Assembly: GCF_020148105.1 (NCBI RefSeq)
Contig: NZ_JAHLZE010000012.1
Coordinates: 1 to 64,000, forward strand
Direction of reading: 5' to 3'
DNA length: 64,000 bases
From: Methanobrevibacter sp. TMH8
Lineage (GTDB): Archaea; Methanobacteriota; Methanobacteria; Methanobacteriales; Methanobacteriaceae
The notes beneath the pieces were generated by a model. That model was not told the DNA's origin. It ran no database searches and saw nothing but the letters and a program-made list of their open reading frames with translations. Shown here piece after piece: positions 29,982 through 39,167 of the stretch. The position numbers and the translations under genes were made by a program. The first letter of the stretch is position 1. Every line of letters begins with the position of its first letter.

Positions 29982-31004
29982 CTATTTATTCCAAACTAAA
30001 ACTGTTTTTCCATAATGAGAGTTAAAATCCTTCTCAAATGCTTCATTAATATCATTTAAAGTTCTTATTTTAAATACATTGCTGATAATACTCTCTAAAT
30101 AAGACAGTATAATTGGATGTTCTTCAAAAATTTTTATAGTATTCAAAAAATCTTTTTTTCCACTTCTACTAGTTCCAAAAATAAAAAGACCTTTTTCTAA
30201 TATAATTCTCGTATTTATTGGTATAGGAAATTCCGATACTCCTAAAAAAGATATTGTTCCTTCAGGTTTAATATGATTAATTATTTGATCAATTGCCATT
30301 TGAGATCCTCTTCCACCAACACATTCAAATGCATGATCAATATTTAAATTATGAGGGATTTCATTTATTTTGAATGTTTCATCAACAAAACTAAATATAT
30401 TCAATTTTTCATCATTTGTTCCAAATACTATCACTTTAGAATCTGGAAAAAGTGTTTTTAACAAAAGAGAAGTTATATATCCTAAGTTTCCATCTCCCCA
30501 AACACCTATTACTGTTTTTTTTTCATGAGAAATTTCAGAAAACCGAGTAATTGAATGAAGACTTACACTAACCAGTTCTGTAAATGATGCAACTTCTTTA
30601 TTTATATTATTTGGTAGTTTAACTAATCTATCTGGAGATGAAACAATATAATCCTGCATAAATCCATCAAAATCACTAGATCTAAACTTGCTAGATTCCA
30701 AATAATTTTCAGATATTATATCATCAGATTCTATAGGTGTATTTGGAATAATTACTACATTATCTCCCTGAGAAAAAGTTCCAGTATCATCATTAATAAC
30801 TTCTCCAATACATTCATGTATTAATGCCATAGGAAATTTTTCAGCTAAAACTTCAGGAGGTCTGTTACCATTATAATATCTTTGATCTGCTTGGCAAATT
30901 GAAAGATAAGTAGGTCTAACAACCACATTATCTTTTAAAAAAACTTCTTCATACTCTTCTTCAAAGAGTTTAGGAGCCACTAATCGATATACTGTGTTAA
31001 TCAT
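29982..31004 (-). CDS. Ribulose-5-phosphate reductase, TarJ-like (zinc dehydrogenase family)
   Basis: TarJ reduces ribulose-5-phosphate to ribitol-5-phosphate with NADPH. The 340 residues form a medium-chain dehydrogenase with a catalytic-zinc site (SICQADQRYY with C38-type cysteine, then LIHECIGEV) and a nucleotide-binding fold (GVWGDGNLGYITSLLLK). The structural-zinc cysteine cluster of alcohol dehydrogenases is absent, as in TarJ/Bcs1. AGTG lies 5 nt before the ATG. The next gene upstream, 102 nt away, is the matching cytidylyltransferase, which supports the assignment over a generic alcohol dehydrogenase. Confidence 0.85.
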   Translation of the reverse strand: MINTVYRLVAPKLFEEEYEEVFLKDNVVVRPTYLSICQADQRYYNGNRPPEVLAEKFPMALIHECIGEVINDDTGTFSQGDNVVIIPNTPIESDDIISENYLESSKFRSSDFDGFMQDYIVSSPDRLVKLPNNINKEVASFTELVSVSLHSITRFSEISHEKKTVIGVWGDGNLGYITSLLLKTLFPDSKVIVFGTNDEKLNIFSFVDETFKINEIPHNLNIDHAFECVGGRGSQMAIDQIINHIKPEGTISFLGVSEFPIPINTRIILEKGLFIFGTSRSGKKDFLNTIKIFEEHPIILSYLESIISNVFKIRTLNDINEAFEKDFNSHYGKTVLVWNK

Positions 31005-31106
31005 TATTTCACTAGCCAGAACTTTAAAGATAATTAAATAATATATATTATAATAATTATTATAATAAAAATATAATTAATAATATAATAAAATTAAATA
31101 ATAAAA

Positions 31107-31829
31107 TTAATATCCTTTTAAAATAGAGTTTGCAACTTTTAAATCATATGGATATGTAATTTTAATATTTGTTACTTCTCCTTCAACAAGAAAAACTTTT
31201 TCATTGTTTATTGAAAAAATTTTACATGCATCGGTTAACATGTCTTTTTCTTCATTTGAAAGTTTATTATAGAGTGTTTTTAGTTTATTTATTTTAAAAG
31301 ACTGAGGTGTTTGACCTTGATACATATTTTTTCTATTAGGTATATTCTTAATGAATTTATTGTCGTTACTTTCTACAATTGTATCTGATGCTGGGATAAC
31401 AGTATCACATGCCCCATATTTACCAGAATACTTTATATTTTCAGTTAATATTCTGTGAGTTATAAATGGTCTAACAGAATCATGAGTAACAATTATATCA
31501 TCATCAGATAATTCATAATTTTCATCAATATATGAAACAGCATTCATAATAGTTTCATTACGCTGATCCCCACCTTCCACTACTTTAATCTTATTTGAGC
31601 TATTAAAAATATTTTGATTAATAATATATTTATTTATAAGATCTTCAGTATAATTTATCCAATTTTTTGGACATAATACAATTATTTCATCAAAGATATC
31701 GTTGATGTAAAATTTTTCTATTGTATGTATTATAATTGGTTTATTTCCAAGTAAAAGAAATTGTTTAGGCTTTTCAATCTTCCCCATTCTTGTTCCAGTA
31801 CCACCTGCCAAAATTGCCCCGAATATCAT
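31107..31829 (-). CDS. Ribitol-5-phosphate cytidylyltransferase, TarI/ISPD-like
   Basis: The IspD/TarI fold begins ILAGGTGTRMGKIEKPKQFLLLGNKPI, with VVEGGDQRNETIMNAVSYI, VTHDSVRPFI and GQTPQSFKINKL. It would join CTP and ribitol-5-phosphate to CDP-ribitol. An IspD role in the MEP isoprenoid route is unlikely because archaea use mevalonate. Pairing with the TarJ-like reductase is the bacterial tarIJ arrangement. The 240 residues are complete, and GGAG precedes the ATG. The product could feed the TagB/TagF-like transferase or the LicD-domain proteins. Confidence 0.88.
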   Translation of the reverse strand: MIFGAILAGGTGTRMGKIEKPKQFLLLGNKPIIIHTIEKFYINDIFDEIIVLCPKNWINYTEDLINKYIINQNIFNSSNKIKVVEGGDQRNETIMNAVSYIDENYELSDDDIIVTHDSVRPFITHRILTENIKYSGKYGACDTVIPASDTIVESNDNKFIKNIPNRKNMYQGQTPQSFKINKLKTLYNKLSNEEKDMLTDACKIFSINNEKVFLVEGEVTNIKITYPYDLKVANSILKGY

Positions 31830-32046
31830 GTTAATCTCCTAAATATTAAATAATAATCTAAATTAAATATTAAAATAAAATTATGTTCTTATATTATTAT
31901 TATATAATTATTTATATAATAATTTAATTATATATTTTTTATAATTGTTTTTAATTAAATTAACTATTTTAAATATAATAATATAAAATAAATTACCATT
32001 TTATGAAATTTTTTATTGAAATTATATCCTCATATATCATCAACTA

Positions 32047-34305
32047 CTAAAGCTTATTTTTTATAATAATTTTATTATTGATATTATCTTTCATTCCAAT
32101 TTTATTTGATTTAAATTTATTAAAAATTTTATTAAAGTCATTTGATTTATAATTAATAGGTGAGTCGATATATAAAACATATTGGCTACTAGATATATTA
32201 ATAGATTCTTCCTTGAAATTATTATTAGTGAATTTAATATTATCCTCATTTAAATGATTTATATTATTTTTAAGTTTTAAATCTCCATTTAAAATTATTT
32301 CAAAAGATTTAAATTCCTGATTATATATTGATTCCAATAAATCATTTATTTCTTGTTCATTTAAATTAATATTATCAATTATTATTGAAATAAGAGGTTT
32401 TTTCAAATATTCATCAGTTGTTAATATATAATTTTTATTTATTTTCTGAAATTCGCCAAGAGAATAGAAAATATTAATATCTTTTTTAATGTCTTTAGAA
32501 AATTCAAATTTAATTCTTTTTAAAAACTCCTTACTAATTAGTTTATCAGAAATGATACAATCACTAAGGATATTGGAATCTAAAAGATTTCTTTTAGAAT
32601 ATTTGTAGATTTCATATTCATCTTCTTTATCCATTCTGTCCTCAATCACAGGTTTCATTGGACAGATTATAAAATCATATTTTTTTTGTGATTTTCTTTT
32701 AAATAAAGAAATGAATAATCTTATAAAATTTATAAATATTTTAGGAAAGTTCCTAATTAATTTAGTAGAAAATCCAAGAGATTTAACTTCACTGAGTTTT
32801 TCTTTAATTGTAGTAACTGAAGAATTAATACCATTTATCCTATCAAACATTTCTTTTAATAAATTAGGAGAGAATAAAATATCTTGATCTATAAAAAATA
32901 GATAATCCCCTTTAGATTTATTAATAGCCTTATTTTTAAAATCATTTGCATGAACATATTCAATAAAATGAATATTTTCTTTACTTTGAAAACTCTCATC
33001 TAACTCCCTAAATAATTCATTTGAAATTATTAATTCAAATGCAGGGAAATTTGAGTTATATATGTTAGATATTATTCTTCTTAAGAGAATAAAATCAATT
33101 TTGCCTCCCATATTATCTAATACTATTGTGATTAAAGGATTATCTGCCATTTCAATAGGATCAACAACAAGATCATCTATATTAATATCTTTATTAGAAT
33201 TACGGATTACTTCCCATGTTTCTGGAATTATTTCTTCTTTAAATTCCATTAGAATATTTTTAACCCTTATTAAAGTATCAGTATCCGTTTTCCAGAATGA
33301 TCTATAAGTCATGTTGATAAATAGAGTTTGTAGTTCTTTAAATTGTAATAAATCAATATATTCTGAAAATTCACTTTCAAAATTTTTCAATTCATTATTA
33401 TCATTATTATTTTTTAATAATTGTCGATATTTATTAGAATATTCTTTAAAGGATTCCAAAATTATGTTATAAGATTCATAATATGCATTTACAGAATCTA
33501 AATTTGATTCTTGTGAAAGAGAAGAATCATCTGAAAATATTCTTTTTTTATAAATTAAAACATCATGTGGACATCCCACAATTATATCACACTTATATAA
33601 AAAAGAAAATAAGAATGCTGCATCACTTGCATGGGTCAAAATAGGCATTTTAACACCAGTTTCCAATAATTTTTCTCTTTTAAACATTTTATTTAATATT
33701 AACATAGTCCAAATTATTCTTTTATCATGAGGAGCTATTTCATTCTCATAAGGAAGAAATTTTGCACTTTTATAATAATATAAATTTTTAAAAAATTTAT
33801 TATTACTTAGTTTCTTTAAAAAATTTATTTTATTAAATTTATTTCTAAAGTTAAGAACCAACCTTAAAGTATTTTTTAAATTTCTACTAGAAGAATCAAA
33901 ATTCACTTTTGACCAAGTATCTGTAGTAATTTGAGAACCTATTACTAATTCTGGAGAATTATCTTTATTTTCATGAAAATTTATTGTTTCATTAAAGTTA
34001 TAAAGAGCATCTTCAAAAAAACAATCCCCATCAGGATCTAAAAAACCAATATACTCACCTTTAGCAATTTTAAGTGCGTTATTTCTAGCATTAGCAACTC
34101 CTTGATTTTTTTGAATGATAGATTTGAAATTATGATATTTTTCACAATATTCTTTAATGATATCCTGTGTTGAATCTGTAGAACCATCATCAATCAAAAT
34201 TACTTCAAAATTTTTAAAAGTTTGATTAACTAAAGAATCTAAACTTTTTGAAATGTATTTTTCTACATTATAAGCAGGAATAATTATTGAAAATCTATAA
34301 GTAAT
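32047..34305 (-). CDS. Large GT2 glycosyltransferase with degenerate GT-like repeats, probable ATT start
   Basis: The N-terminal GT2 domain is complete only if translation starts at ATT 34303-34305: TYRFSIIIPAYNVEKYI, then ILIDDGSTDST and GEYIGFLDPDGD. No in-frame ATG, GTG or TTG exists from the upstream stop (34372) to a TTG at 34195, which would cut off the first beta strand. GGAGG at 34313-34317 is 7 nt before the ATT, equal to GGTG plus 5. Residues of about 355-460 (PLITIVLDNMG, GDYLFFIDQD) and 625-720 (PLISIIIDN, SQYVLYIDSP) look like two decayed GT2 domains. It has 752 residues. The donor is unknown. Confidence 0.78.
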   Translation of the reverse strand: MTYRFSIIIPAYNVEKYISKSLDSLVNQTFKNFEVILIDDGSTDSTQDIIKEYCEKYHNFKSIIQKNQGVANARNNALKIAKGEYIGFLDPDGDCFFEDALYNFNETINFHENKDNSPELVIGSQITTDTWSKVNFDSSSRNLKNTLRLVLNFRNKFNKINFLKKLSNNKFFKNLYYYKSAKFLPYENEIAPHDKRIIWTMLILNKMFKREKLLETGVKMPILTHASDAAFLFSFLYKCDIIVGCPHDVLIYKKRIFSDDSSLSQESNLDSVNAYYESYNIILESFKEYSNKYRQLLKNNNDNNELKNFESEFSEYIDLLQFKELQTLFINMTYRSFWKTDTDTLIRVKNILMEFKEEIIPETWEVIRNSNKDINIDDLVVDPIEMADNPLITIVLDNMGGKIDFILLRRIISNIYNSNFPAFELIISNELFRELDESFQSKENIHFIEYVHANDFKNKAINKSKGDYLFFIDQDILFSPNLLKEMFDRINGINSSVTTIKEKLSEVKSLGFSTKLIRNFPKIFINFIRLFISLFKRKSQKKYDFIICPMKPVIEDRMDKEDEYEIYKYSKRNLLDSNILSDCIISDKLISKEFLKRIKFEFSKDIKKDINIFYSLGEFQKINKNYILTTDEYLKKPLISIIIDNINLNEQEINDLLESIYNQEFKSFEIILNGDLKLKNNINHLNEDNIKFTNNNFKEESINISSSQYVLYIDSPINYKSNDFNKIFNKFKSNKIGMKDNINNKIIIKNKL

Positions 34306-34312
34306 TATACTT

Positions 34313-34318
34313 CCTCCA
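34313..34318 (-). promoter_or_regulatory. Shine-Dalgarno site that sets an ATT start
   Basis: On the minus strand TGGAGG is followed by AAGTATA and then ATT. The distance matches that of ordinary genes when the anti-Shine-Dalgarno pairing is aligned. Confidence 0.6.
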
Positions 34319-35057
34319 TTAAAAGAACTAAAGAGATTTAATTTAAATTTTAATTTAAATAAATAAAATAATTAAACTTTTGAACAATCAAATATTTATT
34401 TCATTATTATTAAGACTAAAAATATTAAATATTAATGATATAATTAAATATTAATGACCTATTAAATTACATTTATAATAAAAAATTAAATATAATAATA
34501 ACTGATTAATTATTTTATAAAAATTTTTAACTATTATTTAACTATTTTAGCACTCTAAATATTATGTATTTTTATTCCTATATATTTTAATATATAAATT
34601 AGATATTAATAAAAATTTCACTTAAATTTTAAAAATCTATTTAATATTATAGACAAATCCTAAATAATCTTTATAATTCAACAATCAATAAAAAATTAAA
34701 TATTATAAAGTTAAATATACATATTTATATACAATAACTTAAATAAAATATATTTTGTATTATATTTTTTGATATAATTTTTTGTATTAAAATTTGGATT
34801 ATAATAAATATTTATAAATAATTATTATTAATATTATATAATTAAAATTAGTATTAATTAAAAATCCTTGTAAAAAATTATATGATTTTATTTATTTAAA
34901 GCATCTATAAAATATATTAAATTTAATATTATTTAATCTTCTGATTTTCAATAATTTAAAAAAGTTATATGATTAGTTATATGGATTAAATAATATTATA
35001 TTTTCAAAATATTAAGATTTTTTAGATGATTATTTTAATGAATGATGAGGAAAATCT
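34319..35057. other. AT-rich spacer between divergent GT2 and LicC-like genes
   Basis: About 740 bp with no gene or RNA recognised. It must hold divergent promoters for both halves of the island. Many TATA-like words prevent a firm call. Confidence 0.45.
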
Positions 35058-35708
35058 ATGGAAGTTGTTAAACATGCCATTATACTTGCAGCAGGTTTAG
35101 GATCAAGATTAGGACTTAATACTCCAAAATGCTTAGTTGAAATAGGGGGAAAAGCAATTATTGACTATAATCTTGAATTATTAAAAGATATCCCAAATAT
35201 TTACATGGTAGTTGGATATGAAAAGGAAAAAGTAATGGAACATGTTAAAAAAATTAGAGAAGATGTAGTTTTTATTGAAAATCCTGATTTTAGAACTACA
35301 TCAAATACATATAGTCTTTATTTAGGACTTAAATATGTTAAAAGCCCATATTTACTCTTATTTGGAGATGTTATATTTAATAAAAACGATTTTAGAACAT
35401 TTATTAACAAATGCGATAATGGAACGCTTGTTGGGTTGACTTTATCTAAATCTGAAGAAGCAGTTTTTGCTGATGTAGAAGAAAACATTGAAATGATTAA
35501 AAATTTTCAAAGACAACCTTCAACAAACTATGAAATTGCAGGTATTTTTTATTTTAAAGATTTAGAGATAACTAAAAATGATGGATATGTTTTCGAGGTA
35601 TTAAACAAAAATTTACCACTTAAATATTATTTACTTAGATCTTATGAAATAGATACGAAAAATGATTTAAAAATTGCTGCAAAAAACTTAAATAAATTAG
35701 AATTATAG
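35058..35708 (+). CDS. LicC-like nucleotidyltransferase
   Basis: The NTP-transferase fold begins AIILAAGLGSRLGLNTPKCLVEIGGKAIIDY, with the family's NPDFRTTSNTYSLYLGLKYV and LLLFGDVIF. This N-terminal pattern matches LicC, the CTP:phosphocholine cytidylyltransferase, and related sugar-phosphate or phosphoethanolamine transferases. No choline kinase or choline transporter gene is in the window, so choline as substrate is uncertain. The 216 residues are near the usual LicC length. GAGGA precedes the ATG. The next gene, 94 nt downstream, ends in a LicD domain, which supports a link to phospho-decoration of a glycan. Confidence 0.8.
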   Translation: MEVVKHAIILAAGLGSRLGLNTPKCLVEIGGKAIIDYNLELLKDIPNIYMVVGYEKEKVMEHVKKIREDVVFIENPDFRTTSNTYSLYLGLKYVKSPYLLLFGDVIFNKNDFRTFINKCDNGTLVGLTLSKSEEAVFADVEENIEMIKNFQRQPSTNYEIAGIFYFKDLEITKNDGYVFEVLNKNLPLKYYLLRSYEIDTKNDLKIAAKNLNKLEL

Positions 35709-35802
35709 AAATTAATCAAAAATATTTATTTAATTAGAAATAACAAAATTTAATATGTTTTTATCTATCAAAAATTTAAACTAATGTTAAAAGAGGTCAT
35801 TT

Positions 35803-38800
35803 ATGCCAAAAATATCTGTAATATTACCTGTATATAATGTAGAAGACTATTTAAAAGAAACACTAGACAGTATTATTAATCAAACTCTAAAAGACATAGA
35901 AATAATTTGCATAGATGATGGTTCTACAGATAATTCATTGAAAATATTAGAAGAATATGCAGAAAAAGATAAGAGAATCATAGTATTAAATCAGGAAAAT
36001 AGTGGTGCGGGAGTTGCTAGAAATAAGGGATTGAAAATCTCAAAAGGAGAATATCTCTCATTTTTAGATGCTGATGACATTTTTAAACCTGAAATGTTAG
36101 AAAAAGCTTATGAAAAATCCAAAAAATTATCTTTGGATATTATAAATTTTGGAGTTAATGATTTTAAAGATGATATTTCTAATTTAAAAAGAGTTCCCCA
36201 TGATATGAACAAAAAAAGATTGCCTAAAAAAGAGGTTTTTAATTATAAAGATTTTCCGAAATATATTTTCAATACATTTCAAAATTGGACTTGGAATAAA
36301 CTATTTAGAAAGGAATTTATAGAAAAAAATAACATTAAATTCCAAGAAATACATAGAACTAATGACCTTTTATTTACTTCTAAAGCATTAATAAAGGCAA
36401 AAAGGATCTCTATACTAGATATTCCCCTGGTAAATTATAGAAGAAATGAAAATAGCTGTCAAAGCAACAATCATTTATATCCAAAAGATTTTTATTATGC
36501 TTTTTTAGAATTAAAAAATTTTTTAATAGAAGAAGGTATTTTTGATGATTTAAAACAAAGCTTTGTTAATTTTGGAGTTAGTGGATGTCTGCACAATTTA
36601 AATTCATTGAAAACACAAGAATCTTACAGAGAACTCTATGAATTCTTACATGAAACTGGATTAAAAGAACTTTCAATAAGTGAAGTACCAGAAAACTATT
36701 TTTACGAAAAAAAGTATCTAAAAATTAGAGATATCGAAAAATACCCTTTAATAAAAGCATCAAGCAAGCCTAAAGTATCTATTGTAGTTCCAATATTCAA
36801 TGTTGAAGATTATTTAAAAATTGCTTTAGATAGTCTTGTAAATCAAACTTTAAAAGATATAGAAATTATTTGTGTGAATGATGGTTCTACAGATAAATCT
36901 GCAGAAATAATTGAAGATTATGCGGCTAGAGACGAAAGAATTAAGATAATATCCAAATCGAACTCTGGTTATGGACATAGTATGAATTTAGGTATGGATC
37001 AAGCTAAAGGAGAATATATCGGAATTTTAGAACCAGATGACTATGTTGCACTTAAAATGTATGAAACATTATATAAAAAAGCAATACAACATGACCTTGA
37101 CTTCATAAAAGGTGATTTTAGAAACTTTAGAGATGAACAAGGAAATAGAATATTTACATATTCAAATTTAGCTGATTTTGACTATTATAATTGTATTATA
37201 AATCCTAAAAAAGATTTTAAAGCATTTAAATTCAATAAACAAACCTGGGCAGGCATATACAAACGAAATTTCTTAGTTGAAAATGATATAAAGCATAATG
37301 AAACACCAGGTGCATCTTTCCAAGATAATGGTTTTTGGTTCCAAACCTTTTGTTTTGCAGAAAAAATAATGATATTAGATAAAGCATTTTATTTTTACAG
37401 AAAAGATAATCCTAATCAATCAACAACTAATAAAGAAAAGGTTTTTATAATATTTGAAGAATGGGAATTCATAAAAAATAAATTAAACAAAATATTATCT
37501 GAATCAGATGATTTGAAATCTGTTTACGAATCTTGCAAATATAAATCCTATATTTTTCATTATAGGAGGGTTGCTAATAAATTTAAAAAGGGTTTTTTAG
37601 AGAAGTTCCATGAAGAATTTGTTTTGGCAAATCAAAAAGGGAATTTAAATGAAGATTTTTTTAGCCCTGCTAATTGGTATCTTTTGAACTTAATAATCAA
37701 TGATCCTGAGGAATTTTATAAAGCATATGGTAATAATCAATCTAATCTTAGAAAAATGTTGAAAAGCCTATCTTTTATTCTTAAAAAAGAATGGAAACAC
37801 CCCAAACAGGTTATAAATCTTTTAAGAGCTTATAAAACTATTAAAAAATCGAATCTATTTAATGGAGCTTATTACACTAAAAAATATCCTAAGGCATATT
37901 CATCCAAATATAATCCAATTGACCATTACATGTTTTATGGATATAAAAAAAATTATCTCCCCAGTGAAAAGTTTGATAGCCTGCATTATTTGAGACAATA
38001 TTCCGATGTGGAGAAAAATGGAGAAAATCCTTTATTGCATTATGTACTTTATGGAAAAAGTGAAGGTAGAGCTATAAACCCAGAAAAAGATTTTGATTAT
38101 AAAATAGATATAGCTAATAAAAAAATTAATACACAAAGTGCATTATTTAATGTAATTTTTAAAGGTTGTGAACTTGAAACAAAGCATAATATTAAATCCT
38201 TACAAAAATTTTCTCTAGAATTTTTAAAATTTATTGATAAAATCTGTGAAAAACATGAGATTGATTACTGGTTAAATAAAAATAGCTTAATTGGAGCATT
38301 TAATAAGAAAGGATTTTTCCCTTGGGATGATGGAATTGATATTGGAATGATAAGAAAAGATTATGATAAATTTATATCTATAATAGAAGATGAAATAATA
38401 TCAAATAATTTAGAAAATACTATTAAGCCTATTCGAAATTATGGTCCTGTTTGTAGTTATGGATGGGGAGAAATCACAACTTATCTTCGGTTCAATTACT
38501 TGTCAGAAAATGAAATAGGGTTTTTTGATATTTTACCTTATGATTACATAAATAAAAATAATAAATACAAAGAGGATATAGAAGGAATTAGGAACTTAGA
38601 AATTAAAAAATATAAAAGGTCCATTGAAGCAAATAGCATATATGATAATATATCAAATGATTCTATCAATATATCAACTAATGAAAAGAAATTACTTAAA
38701 AAATCAATGCAAAAACTAGATTTAGATTATAAAAAAACTGATTATCTTATTCCAGGGGTAGATTCAGATGAAAAATTCTGTATTATAAATTCAAAGGATA

Positions 38801-39024
38801 TTTTTCCACTTAAATCAATTGAATATGAAAATTATCAGTTTAAATGTCCATTTGATCCTCAAAAAGTTTTAATTTCCGAATATGATGAGGATATAAATGA
38901 TTTGACTGAAATCATAAAGTTTCATAATACAAACGAAGACTACTTTAATTCATTAAATATTAATATTTCAACTTTAGAGGAAGATATAAAAAAAATAGAA
39001 AGTATTAACAAAATTAAAAAGTAA
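35803..39024 (+). CDS. GT2-GT2-repeat module-LicD fusion protein
   Basis: Four parts are visible in 1073 residues. A GT2 domain starts at residue 3 (ISVILPVYNVEDYL, IDDGSTDNS, DADD). A second starts near 326 (VSIVVPIFNVEDYL, VNDGSTDKS, EPDDYV). A two-copy module lies near 685-765 (NPIDHYMFYGYKKNYLP, then NPLLHYVLYGKSEGR). A LicD domain follows, in which the usual GT(L/I)LGA is NSLIGA (827-832) and WDDDID is WDDGID (841-846). The lost aspartate suggests a non-catalytic LicD domain. A Shine-Dalgarno-like AGAGGTC precedes the ATG. It probably adds two sugars and scaffolds other enzymes; this is inference. Confidence 0.86.
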   Translation: MPKISVILPVYNVEDYLKETLDSIINQTLKDIEIICIDDGSTDNSLKILEEYAEKDKRIIVLNQENSGAGVARNKGLKISKGEYLSFLDADDIFKPEMLEKAYEKSKKLSLDIINFGVNDFKDDISNLKRVPHDMNKKRLPKKEVFNYKDFPKYIFNTFQNWTWNKLFRKEFIEKNNIKFQEIHRTNDLLFTSKALIKAKRISILDIPLVNYRRNENSCQSNNHLYPKDFYYAFLELKNFLIEEGIFDDLKQSFVNFGVSGCLHNLNSLKTQESYRELYEFLHETGLKELSISEVPENYFYEKKYLKIRDIEKYPLIKASSKPKVSIVVPIFNVEDYLKIALDSLVNQTLKDIEIICVNDGSTDKSAEIIEDYAARDERIKIISKSNSGYGHSMNLGMDQAKGEYIGILEPDDYVALKMYETLYKKAIQHDLDFIKGDFRNFRDEQGNRIFTYSNLADFDYYNCIINPKKDFKAFKFNKQTWAGIYKRNFLVENDIKHNETPGASFQDNGFWFQTFCFAEKIMILDKAFYFYRKDNPNQSTTNKEKVFIIFEEWEFIKNKLNKILSESDDLKSVYESCKYKSYIFHYRRVANKFKKGFLEKFHEEFVLANQKGNLNEDFFSPANWYLLNLIINDPEEFYKAYGNNQSNLRKMLKSLSFILKKEWKHPKQVINLLRAYKTIKKSNLFNGAYYTKKYPKAYSSKYNPIDHYMFYGYKKNYLPSEKFDSLHYLRQYSDVEKNGENPLLHYVLYGKSEGRAINPEKDFDYKIDIANKKINTQSALFNVIFKGCELETKHNIKSLQKFSLEFLKFIDKICEKHEIDYWLNKNSLIGAFNKKGFFPWDDGIDIGMIRKDYDKFISIIEDEIISNNLENTIKPIRNYGPVCSYGWGEITTYLRFNYLSENEIGFFDILPYDYINKNNKYKEDIEGIRNLEIKKYKRSIEANSIYDNISNDSINISTNEKKLLKKSMQKLDLDYKKTDYLIPGVDSDEKFCIINSKDIFPLKSIEYENYQFKCPFDPQKVLISEYDEDINDLTEIIKFHNTNEDYFNSLNINISTLEEDIKKIESINKIKK

Positions 39025-39167
39025 TTCAATCTTTCTATTGAAAAATTAATTCAAATTTATATATAAAGATTTTTTAAAGAAGATTATAAAATAAATATAT
39101 AAACACTTTCATCAAAAAAATAAATTTTGTTTAAATCTCTTTAAATTTCTTTAAATTTCTATTACAT

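Noticed and set aside
31107-31829. IspD (MEP pathway) as the role of the cytidylyltransferase
   Set aside because: Archaea make isoprenoids through mevalonate, and the gene pairs with a TarJ-like reductase, so ribitol-phosphate is the better substrate.
34195-34197. TTG as the start of the large GT2 gene
   Set aside because: It falls just before the DDGSTD loop and removes the first beta strand and helix of the domain, and no Shine-Dalgarno site precedes it.
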